A stretch of 64,000 nucleotides of DNA from Pseudomonas ceruminis. Its GTDB lineage: Bacteria; Pseudomonadota; Gammaproteobacteria; Pseudomonadales; Pseudomonadaceae. Every line of letters starts with the position of its first letter. The stretch's first letter is position 1. The stretch is from contig NZ_BQHW01000009.1 in NCBI RefSeq assembly GCF_021602025.1, forward strand, positions 62,001 to 126,000. Direction: 5' to 3'. The notes beneath the pieces are model-generated. The model had not been told where the DNA came from. It searched no databases and saw nothing but the letters and a program-made list of their open reading frames with translations. Positions 29,016 through 39,329 of this stretch are shown in pieces. Position numbers and translations under genes: made by a program.

Positions 29016-29759
29016 ATGGTTCTCTCATTTAAAAAAACAGTATTTTTTACGATGGCTATTTGGATAGCGTTGATTACGGCTCCTCTGATTTACAGCAATA
29101 CTGTGACGGTGGGATTAGCAATACTATACACGGGTTTGTTACCATTCATGTTGGGGGTATTCTGGATTTCGCTGTCCAAAACAGGAGTTATGCTCAGGGA
29201 GCGCTTTAAAGCTTGGCACTGGGTGATTATAACGTCTTGGTTGATTTTTTCTTACTCTCTATATGCTAGAAAGTGGACGGCCGCTACTATTAATGGGATT
29301 TTTCATGTAGACCCTGAAAAATTCACCCTAACCTACGACTTTTTAGCATTTGTTTACGCACCAGTATATATTCTGTATCAGCCCAGCCTTGTAAGCGGCT
29401 TGCTAAATATATTCGTTGCGTTGGTAGTCGGGCTTGCGCCGCTATTCGTGTTTGCCTTGCTTGCTGACGTTAAAGTCAAACTGATCTTTAAGTGGTCGGG
29501 ACTTTTAATAGGGTTCATATATTTGGTTTCGTTCTTTCTGACGATGGCAGGTAACATTTCAAAAAGTGTTGATGATGTAGCTTTGAACTTCGCCTTGTGG
29601 GCGGACTTTAATGAGAGCCACACATGTTCCGATGACTGGGCTTCTAGTGCAAAGAGCGTGATTTTTTTGGATGCGGAGAAGGTTTTAGCTTATTTTCCGT
29701 CTGGGGAGGATGGTAAGCATTTCCAAGTGAAGAGTTGCAATTCGCTCAAGGCGTTTTGA
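29016..29759 (+). CDS. AT-rich membrane protein of unknown function
   Basis: A 247-residue protein with about six hydrophobic segments (TMAIWIALITAPLIY, LAILYTGLLPFMLGVFWISL, VIITSWLIFSYSLY, LLNIFVALVVGLAPLFVFAL, LIGFIYLVSFFLTM) and a hydrophilic tail of about 50 residues with two Cys (HTCSDDW, KSCNSLKAF). I do not recognise the family. Base composition is clearly lower in GC than all neighbours, pointing to recent acquisition. ATG at 29016 was chosen for AAAGGAG about 9 bases upstream over one at 28992. Confidence 0.75.
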   Translation: MVLSFKKTVFFTMAIWIALITAPLIYSNTVTVGLAILYTGLLPFMLGVFWISLSKTGVMLRERFKAWHWVIITSWLIFSYSLYARKWTAATINGIFHVDPEKFTLTYDFLAFVYAPVYILYQPSLVSGLLNIFVALVVGLAPLFVFALLADVKVKLIFKWSGLLIGFIYLVSFFLTMAGNISKSVDDVALNFALWADFNESHTCSDDWASSAKSVIFLDAEKVLAYFPSGEDGKHFQVKSCNSLKAF

Positions 29760-29837
29760 TGGGGGCGATTGTGACGTTTTAAAGATCGGGGGCAGGCCAC
29801 CATTATTTAAAATGTGATCTGCCTCCTTCCTCATACT

Positions 29838-30077
29838 TCATAGGGCATAGGGCACCATCACCTGCGGGCTGATGTCGGAGTCGCCCTTCTCACCCAGGTG
29901 ACGGTCGATCATCTGCTTGACCGTGTGCCCTACCCGGCTGGCAGACTCGATTGCATCAGGTTCAGCCAACTCGGTTTCCCGTCGCTTCGCCCACGCCACC
30001 GCAGCCTGTTTGCGGGCGAACGTTTGGCTCTCTTGGTAGACTGTCACGTTGCCCCCACCCCCCAAAATTTGGTACAA
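29838..30077 (-). pseudogene. Remnant of a dusA-targeting integrase (N-terminal piece)
   Basis: Minus-strand reading gives VTVYQESQTFARKQAAVAWA, KRRETELAEPDAIE and VGHTVKQMIDRHLGEKGDSD, the arm-binding N-terminal domain of integrases that insert at the 5' end of dusA. Core-binding and catalytic domains are missing; after about residue 65 the frame runs into unrelated sequence (ISPQVMVPYAL). It lies 15 bases from the dusA start, facing away, exactly where such elements keep their integrase. Confidence 0.8.
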
Positions 30078-30092
30078 AACACGTTGAACGAA

Positions 30093-31103
<1,011 letters not shown>

Positions 31104-31249
31104 GCACAACCGTTGAGAGGCGGTGGGGAACCTCATGCCAGCGGGTGACTCGAATCATCACCGTTGGCTAATCCCCGCCACCCTACAGGCCCTTGAGTGG
31201 CCGTCGGGGGTCGGGTAATGTCGAGTCATTGCACAGGACAGAGCACGCC

Positions 31250-32176
31250 ATGACCTCCAAGCTGGAACAACTCAAGCAGTTCACCACCGTGGTCGCCGAC
31301 ACCGGGGACCTGGACGCCATCACCCGCCTCAAGCCGGTCGATGCCACCACCAACCCTTCCCTGCTGCTCAAGGCCGCCGCCATCCCAGGCTATGCCGAGC
31401 TGCTCAAGCAGGTCAAAAGCGATGCCAATGGCAATGTCGACCTGGCCTGCGACACGTTCGCCGTGGCCGTGGGTGCAGGCATTCTGAAAGCCATTCCTGG
31501 GCGTATTTCCACCGAGGTGGATGCCCGCCTGTCGTTCGACGAGCCGGCGCTGCTGGCCAAAGCCCGCCAACTGATCGCGCTGTACGACAAAGCCGGTGTT
31601 GGTCGGGACCGTGTGCTGATCAAGCTGGCCTCTACCTGGGAAGGCATCCGCGCCGCCGAGCAACTGGAGAAGGAAGGTATCCAGACCAACCTGACCCTGC
31701 TGTTCTCCTTCGCCCAGGCACAAGCCTGCGCCGATGCTGGGGTTTTCCTGATTTCGCCGTTCGTGGGCCGTATCTACGACTGGTACAAGAAAAGCACTGG
31801 GCAGGAATACGTCGGTGCCGAGGACCCGGGTGTGCAGTCGGTCACGCGTATCTACAACTACTACAAGGCCAATGGTTACGACACCGTGGTCATGGGCGCC
31901 AGCTTCCGCAATATCGGCCAGATCGAACAACTCGCCGGCTGTGATCGCCTGACCATCAGCCCAGAGCTGCTGCAGCAACTGAGCGATGACCAGGGCGAAC
32001 TGCCGCGGGTGCTCAAGCCCGGCAATGCTGGTGAGGCCAGGCAAGTACTGAGCGAAAGCCAGTTCCGCTGGGCGATGAATGAAGACGCCATGGGGACCGA
32101 GAAACTGGCCGAGGGGATTCGCCAGTTTGCTCGTGACCAGGAGAAACTGGAGAAGCTGATGGCTGACAAAGCCTGA
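31250..32176 (+). CDS. tal: Transaldolase
   Basis: A 308-residue class I transaldolase of the non-oxidative pentose phosphate pathway. D17 (VVADTGD), the motif [10 protein letters not shown] and the Schiff-base Lys125 in [13 protein letters not shown] are present. A rho-independent terminator follows. Start at ATG 31250. Confidence 0.97.
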   Translation: MTSKLEQLKQFTTVVADTGDLDAITRLKPVDATTNPSLLLKAAAIPGYAELLKQVKSDANGNVDLACDTFAVAVGAGILKAIPGRISTEVDARLSFDEPALLAKARQLIALYDKAGVGRDRVLIKLASTWEGIRAAEQLEKEGIQTNLTLLFSFAQAQACADAGVFLISPFVGRIYDWYKKSTGQEYVGAEDPGVQSVTRIYNYYKANGYDTVVMGASFRNIGQIEQLAGCDRLTISPELLQQLSDDQGELPRVLKPGNAGEARQVLSESQFRWAMNEDAMGTEKLAEGIRQFARDQEKLEKLMADKA

Positions 32177-32195
32177 TACACATCCGGTTTGCTCG

Positions 32196-32233
32196 ACGGG
32201 CGGGAAATGTTCAGCATTTTCCGCCCGTTTTGC
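32196..32233 (+). terminator. Terminator after tal
   Basis: ACGGGCGG and CCGCCCGT arms with AAATG/CATTT inside form a strong stem followed by TTTTGCTTT. Confidence 0.85.
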
Positions 32234-32275
32234 TTTGTCCCGTAAAAATCGGCCCGCCCGCTACCAGAGCTGTTG

Positions 32276-34138
32276 ATGACCTCCTCCACTGCATTGCCCC
32301 TCGTCCTCGCCGGCCCGGTACTGCGCCGCCTGGAGCCTCAGCGCCTGGCCATCTGGCTGGTTGGCAGCCAACCCTTGCAGCCAGCGCTCGTCATCGATGG
32401 CACGGCCACGGTGGAGTGCCAGGTCGTGCCGATCGGTCGGCACGCTTACATTCACTTGCTGGACGTTCACTTCGCTCAGCCCCTGCCCAGTAACGTCGAG
32501 CTCGACTACGACCTGCTCATCGACGATCTGGGCATCGCCGAGTGGGCACCGCACCTGCTCTACCCTGGCCGCCAGCGCCCAAGCCTGGTGCTGCGTGACC
32601 GCCTGGACCATTTACTGCACGGCTCCTGCCGCAAGCCTCACCACCCTGCAGCCGACGGCCTGCTGTGCGCCGACCGGCTGCTGCAGGCGTGCCCGCAACC
32701 GCAAGAGCGCCCGGCTGTGCTGCTGATGACCGGCGACCAGGTCTACGCCGATGACGTCGCCGGCCCCATGTTGCGGGCCATTCATTCGCTGATCGAGTGC
32801 CTTGGCCTGTTCGACGAACCGCTGGAAGGCGCCGTGGTTAGCGACAGCCAGGCGCTGTACCGCCACCCGGCCTGCTATTACCGCCGCGCCGACCTGCTGC
32901 CCGCCCAGGCGCACAACGAAACCCTGCGCGCACGCTTCTTCGGTGGCAAGCGCAAGCCGATCTTCTCCTCCAGCAACGCCGACAACCACCTGGTGACCTT
33001 CGCCGAGGTCATGGCCATGTACCTGCTGGTGTGGTCACCAGGGCCCTGGCAATGGGTCGAACTGGACATGCCCGCAGGGCTGGCCGAGCAGCACCAGCAG
33101 CGCTACCGCAGCGAGCTGCCGTTGATCGAGGCATTCGCCGCCAACCTGGGCCAGGTGGCGCGGGTGATGGCTCACCTGCCCTGCTTGATGATCTTTGACG
33201 ATCACGACATCACTGATGACTGGAATCTCTCGGCGCAGTGGGAACACACCGCCTATGGGCACCCCTTCTCGCGGCGCATCATCGGCAACGCCCTGCTGGG
33301 TTACCTGCTGTGCCAAGGTTGGGGCAATGACCCGGATGCGTGTGCCGCGATGATAGCGCCCTGCCAGGCCCTTGCCCGGCCGCAGCTGGACGGCCAGCGC
33401 CAGGATGAACTGATCGGTGAATTGCTGCGCTTCCAGGGGTGGCAGTTCAGCCTGCCCAGCAACCCGCCGCTGCTGGTGCTGGACACCCGCACACGCCGGT
33501 GGCGTAGCGAAAGCAACCTGGCCAAGCCGTCCGGCCTGCTGGATTGGGAGGCGCTCTGCGAACTGCAGCACGCCTTGCTGGACCACCCTTCGGCAGTCAT
33601 CGTGTCGCCGGCACCGATCTTCGGGGTCAAGCTGATCGAAACGATACAGAAGGTGTTCAGCGGCCTAGGCTACCCGCTGTTGGTGGACGCCGAAAACTGG
33701 ATGGCGCACCGCGGCGCGGCACAGGTGATCCTCAACATTTTCCGCCATTCGCGCACGCCAGGGCACTATGTGATCCTGTCCGGTGATGTGCACTATTCGT
33801 TCGTCTACGAGGTGCTGATCCGCCACCGCCAGCGCAGCCCGCACCTGTGGCAGGTCACCAGCAGCGGGATCAAGAACGAATTCCCCCGGCGCCTGCTGGA
33901 TGTGCTCGATCGGCTCAACCGCTGGCTCTATTCACCGCGCTCGCCGCTCAACTGGTTTACCCGGCGGCGGGAAATGCAGGTGGTACCGCGCTCGCCCAGC
34001 CATAGCAAGGCCGGGGAACGGTTGTGGAATGGCGCGGGGTTGGGGCAGGTATTGTTCGATGAACAGGGGCGGCCTGCGCAGGTGTTTCAGCTCAATGCCC
34101 AGGGGGGCGAGGCGACAGCGTTTACGCGGCGGGAGTGA
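32276..34138 (+). CDS. PhoD-like metallophosphatase family protein
   Basis: A 620-residue protein with the PhoD/metallophosphatase motifs GDQVYADDVAGP (near 155), FDDHDITDDWN (near 305) and LSGDVHYSFVYEVL (near 500), which supply His and Asp ligands for two metal ions. There is no signal peptide, so it is likely cytoplasmic. PhoD homologues hydrolyse phosphodiesters or monoesters; the true substrate is unknown. ATG at 32276; a TTG one codon earlier is possible. Confidence 0.85.
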   Translation: MTSSTALPLVLAGPVLRRLEPQRLAIWLVGSQPLQPALVIDGTATVECQVVPIGRHAYIHLLDVHFAQPLPSNVELDYDLLIDDLGIAEWAPHLLYPGRQRPSLVLRDRLDHLLHGSCRKPHHPAADGLLCADRLLQACPQPQERPAVLLMTGDQVYADDVAGPMLRAIHSLIECLGLFDEPLEGAVVSDSQALYRHPACYYRRADLLPAQAHNETLRARFFGGKRKPIFSSSNADNHLVTFAEVMAMYLLVWSPGPWQWVELDMPAGLAEQHQQRYRSELPLIEAFAANLGQVARVMAHLPCLMIFDDHDITDDWNLSAQWEHTAYGHPFSRRIIGNALLGYLLCQGWGNDPDACAAMIAPCQALARPQLDGQRQDELIGELLRFQGWQFSLPSNPPLLVLDTRTRRWRSESNLAKPSGLLDWEALCELQHALLDHPSAVIVSPAPIFGVKLIETIQKVFSGLGYPLLVDAENWMAHRGAAQVILNIFRHSRTPGHYVILSGDVHYSFVYEVLIRHRQRSPHLWQVTSSGIKNEFPRRLLDVLDRLNRWLYSPRSPLNWFTRRREMQVVPRSPSHSKAGERLWNGAGLGQVLFDEQGRPAQVFQLNAQGGEATAFTRRE

Positions 34139-34167
34139 ACAAGGGGCGAGGCGCTGGGGTGGTTTTG

Positions 34168-34200
34168 CCGGCCTCTTCGCGGGTCAAGCCCGCTCCCACA
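34168..34200. repeat. Single REP unit
   Basis: Contains TTCGCGGGTCAAGCCCGC and CTCCCACA, a REP unit of the same kind as at 23995, between convergent genes. Confidence 0.6.
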
Positions 34201-34237
34201 ATGGCATCCTCAGCAAGAGCCTGATTAAACCCAGGAG

Positions 34238-34720
34238 TCAGGAGCGCTCTAGCGCATTCACCAAATCATGGAAGGCTTCACGGTTGGAGTCGTTCAACCC
34301 CATGAGAATCTTGTGCGCCTCCAGCACCTTGGAGCGTACCACGTCTTCGTTCTGATCCTGGGAAGGCAGATCAGTCAGGCACTCCGGGCACGGCACCGGG
34401 CGGTCGACGATATTGAACACCTGGTCGAACCCCATGGACTGCAGCAAGCGCGAAATGTCCGGGTTGGTGGTAACCACCGTCGGTAGCAGCCCCACCTTTT
34501 GCCGCGACAGGATCGACAGCTTGGCCAGCAGGCCCAGGGTGGTGCTGTCGATGCTCTCGGTTTCGGTCAGGTCGATGACGATGGCCGAGAAATTCAGCGC
34601 AGTGAAGATTTTCTCGATCGTGGCATCCAGCGCTGAACACAGGGTCAGGCGCACTTCACCGACGAATTTCAGGACGAAGGTACCGCTCTGCTCGGCGAAC
34701 TGGATTCTACCGGTACTCAT
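34238..34720 (-). CDS. rssC: STAS-domain anti-sigma factor antagonist RssC
   Basis: A 160-residue protein with an N-terminal STAS domain (VRLTLCSALDATIEKIF, the phosphorylatable Ser in TETESIDSTTLGLLAKL) and a helical tail. In Pseudomonas RssC is coupled to RssB and takes part in control of RpoS and biofilm traits. Its ATG overlaps the rssB stop by 4 bases. Confidence 0.88.
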   Translation of the reverse strand: MSTGRIQFAEQSGTFVLKFVGEVRLTLCSALDATIEKIFTALNFSAIVIDLTETESIDSTTLGLLAKLSILSRQKVGLLPTVVTTNPDISRLLQSMGFDQVFNIVDRPVPCPECLTDLPSQDQNEDVVRSKVLEAHKILMGLNDSNREAFHDLVNALERS

Positions 34721-35901
34721 TGAAGGTTCCTGCTCAACACCAATAGGGCGATATCATCCGGCATCTCCCCAAGCGTAGCCAATCCGAATCGTTGTCGCAG
34801 CCCATCCAGGCTGCCACCCGCTGCCTTGACGATGTCCGGCAAGGCGGCTTCTTTATCTTTGAGCGTGTCCCCTGGCAAAAGGTCCAAAATGCCATCGGAC
34901 ATCAGGCTCAGGCTGAATTGCGGCGGCAGTTCCATCACCAGGTCCTGGTAGGTCGCCTCATCAAACAGCCCCACCGGCAAGCCACGGCCTTCCAGGTAGC
35001 GGGCCTGCCCGGGGGTATACAGCACCGGCAGCGGCAGGTGGCCGCCCACGGCGTAGGTCAGCAGGCCGGTGTCTTCATCGATCACCCCGCCCACCATGGT
35101 CACATGCTTGCCCAGCTTGCAGTTGATCAGGCCACGGTTGATGTGGCTGAGCACCTGCGAAGGCTTGAATTCACGCATTTTGCTACCGCGCTTGAATTCG
35201 AACAACAGCCGGGTAGTCATGAACTTCAACAATACGGTGACGAAGGCCGACGACGCACCGTGCCCGGAAACATCGGCCAGGTAGAAGGCGATGCGCCGCT
35301 CATCCACGCGGAAGTAGTCGGCGAAGTCGCCAGACAGGTACAGCGACGGGATGATCTGGTGTTCGAAGGCAAACTCGCCAGCAACCCAGGGGCTTTCCGG
35401 CAACATGTTCATCTGCACCTGGCGACCGGCGGTCTGGTCTTCCTGCAGCAAGTGCAGGCTGGCCTCCAGTTCGCGGTTGGCTGCTTCGAGCTTGTCGCGG
35501 TAACGCTGGTTTTCCAGCACCAGGCGAGAACGGTCCAACGCCCGGCGCACCGAATGTTCAAGTACGGCTAGGTCTTCCAGCGGTTTGATCAGGTAGTCGG
35601 CAGCACCCAGGCGCAAAGCCTCGACCGCATCGCTCATCACGCCGGCACCCGACACCACGATCACCGGCAACTGCGGCGCGCGCTCGCTGATCTGGCGGAT
35701 CAGTTCGAGGCCGCCCATCTGCGGCATGCGCAGATCGCAGATCACGAGGTCGGGCTGGTGTTCTTCAAAGACCTGGAGCCCCTGCTGGCCATTACCGGCC
35801 TGGAGGACGCTGAAGCCACTGTCTTCCAGATAGGCGGCGAGGCTCGCACGGACCACGTCGTCATCATCGATGATCAGCAGCGTTGCACTGATTTTCTGCA
35901 T
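34717..35901 (-). CDS. rssB: RssB response regulator (receiver plus PP2C-like phosphatase domain)
   Basis: A 394-residue protein: receiver domain (acid pocket LLIIDDDD, phospho-acceptor D56 in LVICDLRMP, K in YLIKPLEDL), a linker coiled coil (LEAANRELEASLHLLQED) and a SpoIIE/PP2C domain (YLADVSGHGASSAFVTVLL, SLMSDGILDLL, PDDIALLVL). The output phosphatase probably acts on the STAS partner RssC. Start at M(QKISATLL), giving the 394 residues usual in Pseudomonas; an upstream ATG at 35955 adds 18 residues. Confidence 0.88.
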   Translation of the reverse strand: MQKISATLLIIDDDDVVRASLAAYLEDSGFSVLQAGNGQQGLQVFEEHQPDLVICDLRMPQMGGLELIRQISERAPQLPVIVVSGAGVMSDAVEALRLGAADYLIKPLEDLAVLEHSVRRALDRSRLVLENQRYRDKLEAANRELEASLHLLQEDQTAGRQVQMNMLPESPWVAGEFAFEHQIIPSLYLSGDFADYFRVDERRIAFYLADVSGHGASSAFVTVLLKFMTTRLLFEFKRGSKMREFKPSQVLSHINRGLINCKLGKHVTMVGGVIDEDTGLLTYAVGGHLPLPVLYTPGQARYLEGRGLPVGLFDEATYQDLVMELPPQFSLSLMSDGILDLLPGDTLKDKEAALPDIVKAAGGSLDGLRQRFGLATLGEMPDDIALLVLSRNLQ

Positions 35902-36171
35902 GTGGGCGAACGGCGCCGATTTGGGTTGGTGCAGGGGCGTCTGCAAGGCTGACATCCGGCTGCTGGAATACTCTATGGTAACGCTCTACTTGAGTTGTAG
36001 GCCAAGAAGACGGCCCAGGCAACCGGCAGAGATACCTTGTAAGGCGCAGACGGTACTCCCATCCGCCAGGGGTTTCAAGCATACGTGGGTCGAGTTGGCC
36101 GCACTTTACAGGGCAAATCACCGGGAGTTATAAGAAAGCGCCCCAGCGCAGCCCAAAGGGAAGGACGCAGC

Positions 36172-36471
36172 ATGCCCCAAACGCCCTGCAGCCACAGCGA
36201 GAAACGCGATTTCATCCGCATGCGCATCGACACCCAGGTCAGCCTGTTGCAGGCTGGGCAGGTGTTCGCTGCCGTGTGCCTGGACCTGTCCAGTGGCGGC
36301 ATGCAGGTGCAGGCTGGGCAGCACGTCCAGGTCGGGGAGCATCTTGAGGTACGTATCGATTCGGACCACCCCGCACTCGAAGGGCTGCATGCCAGTACCG
36401 AAGTGGTGTGGATCGCCGACCAGCCCGGCGGACAGCAGAAGCTCGGCCTGCGCGTGCTGGCCATGCATTGA
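36172..36471 (+). CDS. PilZ-domain protein
   Basis: A 99-residue single-domain PilZ protein: EKRDFIRMRI has the RxxxR c-di-GMP contact region in near form, and CLDLSSGGMQV matches the D/NxSxxG motif. Probably a c-di-GMP receptor. ATG at 36172 has AAGGA about 8 bases upstream. Confidence 0.87.
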   Translation: MPQTPCSHSEKRDFIRMRIDTQVSLLQAGQVFAAVCLDLSSGGMQVQAGQHVQVGEHLEVRIDSDHPALEGLHASTEVVWIADQPGGQQKLGLRVLAMH

Positions 36472-36482
36472 ACTGTTACGAA

Positions 36483-36506
36483 AAAGGCGACCCGAGGGTC
36501 GCCTTT
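36483..36506. terminator. Bidirectional terminator between pilZ and mlaA
   Basis: AAAGGCGACCC and GGTCGCCTTT arms with a GAG loop, A-run on one side and TTTC on the other, between two convergent genes. Confidence 0.88.
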
Positions 36507-36522
36507 CTCCTGCTCGCATGGC

Positions 36523-37230
36523 TTAGAAGTCGTCTTCCACTTCGCCGTCCTTGACCTTGAACTCGCGGTTCTGCAGGTAGGCGTTGCGGATGAAGATGTA
36601 CTTGTCACCCTGAATCAGCTTTTCTGCCGACAGCAGGCTGGCGCGAGTATCGATCACGTCCAGGGCAAAGATCGAGTTACGCGTGGGCACGTGATCGATG
36701 TAGCGGTAGGGTTCGGTGTAGGTGTCCGGGTACTTGGCCAGGCCGTCACGCACGGTGCTTGGGCCAAGCAGCGGAATGACCACGTAGGGGCCGCTGGGCA
36801 CGCCCCAACGGCCGAGGGTCTGGCCGAAGTCCTCGTCGTTGCGCTGCAGGCCCATCTTGGTACCGACATCGAAGAAGCCGCCAAGCCCGAAGGTGGTATT
36901 GACGATCAACCGTGCGGTATCCACACCCGCGGCACGCGGCTTGAGCTGCAGCAAGTCGTTGGCCAGGTTGGACACATCCCCCAGGTTGCGGAAGATGTTG
37001 TGAATGCCATCCTCGAGGAACTGTGGGGTAACTGCCTGGTAGCCCTTGGCCAATGGCTTGAGGGCATAAGTGTCGAGGGTATCGTTGAAACGGAAGATCG
37101 GCCGGTTGACCGCCTCCCAGGGATCCTCCTCGGTGGCCGCCTGGGTGGCTGCCACGGGGGCCAGCAGCAAGCTGGCACAGACACAGGCCTGGGTGACTCG
37201 CTCGATCACACCGGCACCGATCCTACGCAT
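36523..37230 (-). CDS. mlaA: MlaA/VacJ-family outer-membrane lipid asymmetry protein
   Basis: A 235-residue protein with the family segments DPWEAVNRPIFRFNDTLD, NIFRNLGDVSNLANDLLQ, RLIVNTTFGLGGFFDV and EDFGQTLGRWGV. MlaA removes misplaced phospholipids from the outer leaflet of the outer membrane. The N-terminus is a signal peptide (VCASLLLAPVAATQAA) without a lipobox Cys at the cleavage point, so it may be a non-lipidated variant. ATG at 37230 preceded by GGAGAG. Confidence 0.9.
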   Translation of the reverse strand: MRRIGAGVIERVTQACVCASLLLAPVAATQAATEEDPWEAVNRPIFRFNDTLDTYALKPLAKGYQAVTPQFLEDGIHNIFRNLGDVSNLANDLLQLKPRAAGVDTARLIVNTTFGLGGFFDVGTKMGLQRNDEDFGQTLGRWGVPSGPYVVIPLLGPSTVRDGLAKYPDTYTEPYRYIDHVPTRNSIFALDVIDTRASLLSAEKLIQGDKYIFIRNAYLQNREFKVKDGEVEDDF

Positions 37231-37421
37231 AGATGTCTCTCCATCGAATTTCTCGGCCGCAAGCGCAGTAGGTCGCGCTGCTGGTAAGGCGGCAGTATAG
37301 TGGCTCGCGGGCTGATAAACAGTTTTACACATTCTTGCTGAATATTTTGTGAACAACTGTTGCTCGTCACAGCACCGTAACAATCGCCGAATAGCCTGCG
37401 GAGTATTTCAGGGAAGTTGCC

Positions 37422-37985
37422 ATGCACGATGCGCCCGCCTTCACCGCTGTGCTGTTCGGCCTGCGTGGCTGCCTGGTCCAAGCCGCCAGCGGCAGCCCGT
37501 TGCCCGCACCTGGCGCCCTCGACACCCTGGCCGGCCTGCGACGCCAGCAAGTGCCCTGCATCTGGCTGGACGACCTGAGCGGCGTACAGGGTAAACGCCT
37601 GGCCAGCGTACTGCCCGACTGGCTGCCAGGGCATGCGGTCAATGGCGTGCAGTGGCCGGCGCCAAATGCCTGCTGGCAAGCCCTGATGGCCCTCGACAGC
37701 CAACGCCTGGAAGGTTGCGTGCTGGTCAGTGGCGAGCCGCGCCTGCTGCAGTCGGGCCTCAATGCTGGCCTGTGGACCGTTGGCCTGGCCGCCTGCAGCC
37801 CTTCCTGCGACCTGGGCTCCCAGCAATGGCATGCGATGAGTCAGCAGCAACAGGAACTTGCCCGCGGTAAGGCCACCCTCGAACTGTTCCGCCTGGGGGT
37901 GCATTCAGTGATCGACCACCTCGAAGCGCTCGACACCTGCCTGCTGGACATCGCCCAGCGGCGGCGCAAGGGTGAAAAACCCTGA
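37422..37985 (+). CDS. HAD-like hydrolase family protein, probably degenerate
   Basis: A 187-residue protein resembling HAD hydrolases in layout (AVLFGLRGCLV at the start, APGALDTLAGLRRQQVPCIW, GCVLVSGEPRLLQSGLNAGL). The usual nucleophile DxD at motif I is replaced by FGLRG, so phosphatase activity is doubtful. Function unknown. Confidence 0.75.
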   Translation: MHDAPAFTAVLFGLRGCLVQAASGSPLPAPGALDTLAGLRRQQVPCIWLDDLSGVQGKRLASVLPDWLPGHAVNGVQWPAPNACWQALMALDSQRLEGCVLVSGEPRLLQSGLNAGLWTVGLAACSPSCDLGSQQWHAMSQQQQELARGKATLELFRLGVHSVIDHLEALDTCLLDIAQRRRKGEKP

Positions 37986-38108
37986 CACAGCAGCCTTGAT
38001 GCGGATCATGCAAAGCGTCGGCGAGTGGATTACCCTAGGAAGCAGGCGCGAACCTTTGCCGCTTCGCTGAGGTCCATGCCTTGCCAAGCCATTGATGGAG
38101 AACAACCA

Positions 38109-38372
38109 ATGCCTGCCCGCGAACTGCAAGAGCGTTTGAATAGCCTGCGCGAGCAACTGGATCGAAACGTGCCGCTTTCGGAAGAGGAACTGGCCGCGCT
38201 GCATGAGGAGGCCAGACAGATCGAGGCGCAACTGAAGCTTGAGGAAGCCACGCCAGACAACAACCTGGTGGATGGTGTGAACCTGGCCATCGAACGCTTC
38301 GAGGCCGATCACCCGGACCTCACCGCCACATTGCGCAGCATCGCCAACTCGCTGCACAGCATGGGAATCTGA
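38109..38372 (+). CDS. DUF4404-family protein
   Basis: An 87-residue, highly acidic helical protein (MPARELQERLNSLREQLDR, EEELAALHEEARQIEAQL, ADHPDLTATLRSIANSLHSM). It matches the small DUF4404 family common in Pseudomonas; no function known. GGAG about 7 bases upstream of the ATG. Confidence 0.82.
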   Translation: MPARELQERLNSLREQLDRNVPLSEEELAALHEEARQIEAQLKLEEATPDNNLVDGVNLAIERFEADHPDLTATLRSIANSLHSMGI

Positions 38373-38381
38373 ACGAGCAAG

Positions 38382-38419
38382 GGCGCTGTGGGAGCGGGTA
38401 AAACCGCCCCACAGGCGCC
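38382..38419. terminator. Hairpin between DUF4404 gene and queF
   Basis: GGCGCTGTGGG and CCCACAGGCGCC form a long stem around AGCGGGTAAAACCGC; REP-derived and able to end both convergent transcripts. Confidence 0.6.
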
Positions 38420-38430
38420 TGTAGCCTGCT

Positions 38431-39261
38431 TTACTGACGGACCAGGCGCAGGTTCTCAGCGCTGATCGCACCGGTGCTGCGGTACGGGTTGATATCCAGC
38501 CCCCCGCGGCGCACATAACGGGCATACACCGTCAAATACTCCGGCTGCAGCAGGTTCTTCAGGTCCAGGTAGATGCGCTCCACGCACTGCTCGTGGAAGT
38601 CGGCATGCTGACGGAAGCTGATCAGGTAGGTCAGCAGGCTGGCATGATCCAGCGCCCTGCCCTTGTACGCGACCACCACACTCCCCCAGTCCGGCTGGCC
38701 GGTAACCGGGCAGTTGGATTTGAGCAGGTGGCTGTGGAGGGTTTCTTCCACCACGCGCTCGGGGTTGCAGCGCAGCAATTCTGGCTGGGGCTGTTCGTAA
38801 TTGCTGATGGCAACATCCAGCGCATCGATGCACAGCCCCGGCAGCGCCACCACGCCCTGAGCCTCGACCTCTGCCAGGGTGCGCACCTGCACCTTCACAG
38901 GCTTGCCAGCAGCGGCCGACAGGTCCTTTTCCAGGCACGCCTGCAGCTCGCCAAGCGTGGCGAACACCGTCTGGTTCAGAGAGTTGAGGTAGAGCTTGAA
39001 CGACTTGGACTCGATGATGTTCGGCGAGTCGGCAGGGATGGCGAACTCACCGATGGCCACCACTGGCTTGCCCGACGGCAACAACCACGAGAGCTCGAAG
39101 CAGTTCCAGTAGTCCACGCCCTGCCACGGCAGGGTCTGGGCCGTCACGCCCAGCTCGGCCCACTTGGCCGTGCGCGGGATCGGAAACAACAGCGAAGGCG
39201 TGTACGTGGCAATGTATTCGCTGGACTTGCCCAGCGGAGAGTGTTCGGCGGCGGGATGCAT
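38431..39261 (-). CDS. queF: NADPH-dependent 7-cyano-7-deazaguanine reductase (QueF, CinQ)
   Basis: A 276-residue bimodular QueF that reduces preQ0 to preQ1 in queuosine biosynthesis. Active-site Cys184 in [13 protein letters not shown] (Asp191 nearby) and the NADPH/substrate motif [11 protein letters not shown] are visible. In P. putida this gene is known as cinQ, co-induced by copper with cinA. It lies 68 bases after cinA on the same strand, consistent with that operon. Confidence 0.95.
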   Translation of the reverse strand: MHPAAEHSPLGKSSEYIATYTPSLLFPIPRTAKWAELGVTAQTLPWQGVDYWNCFELSWLLPSGKPVVAIGEFAIPADSPNIIESKSFKLYLNSLNQTVFATLGELQACLEKDLSAAAGKPVKVQVRTLAEVEAQGVVALPGLCIDALDVAISNYEQPQPELLRCNPERVVEETLHSHLLKSNCPVTGQPDWGSVVVAYKGRALDHASLLTYLISFRQHADFHEQCVERIYLDLKNLLQPEYLTVYARYVRRGGLDINPYRSTGAISAENLRLVRQ

Positions 39262-39329
39262 GAAAACTGACCTGAAGGTTCGGGAATGCCCTTAGTCTAC
39301 CGGTTTTGCACCCCACCTTGGAGCGCAAG

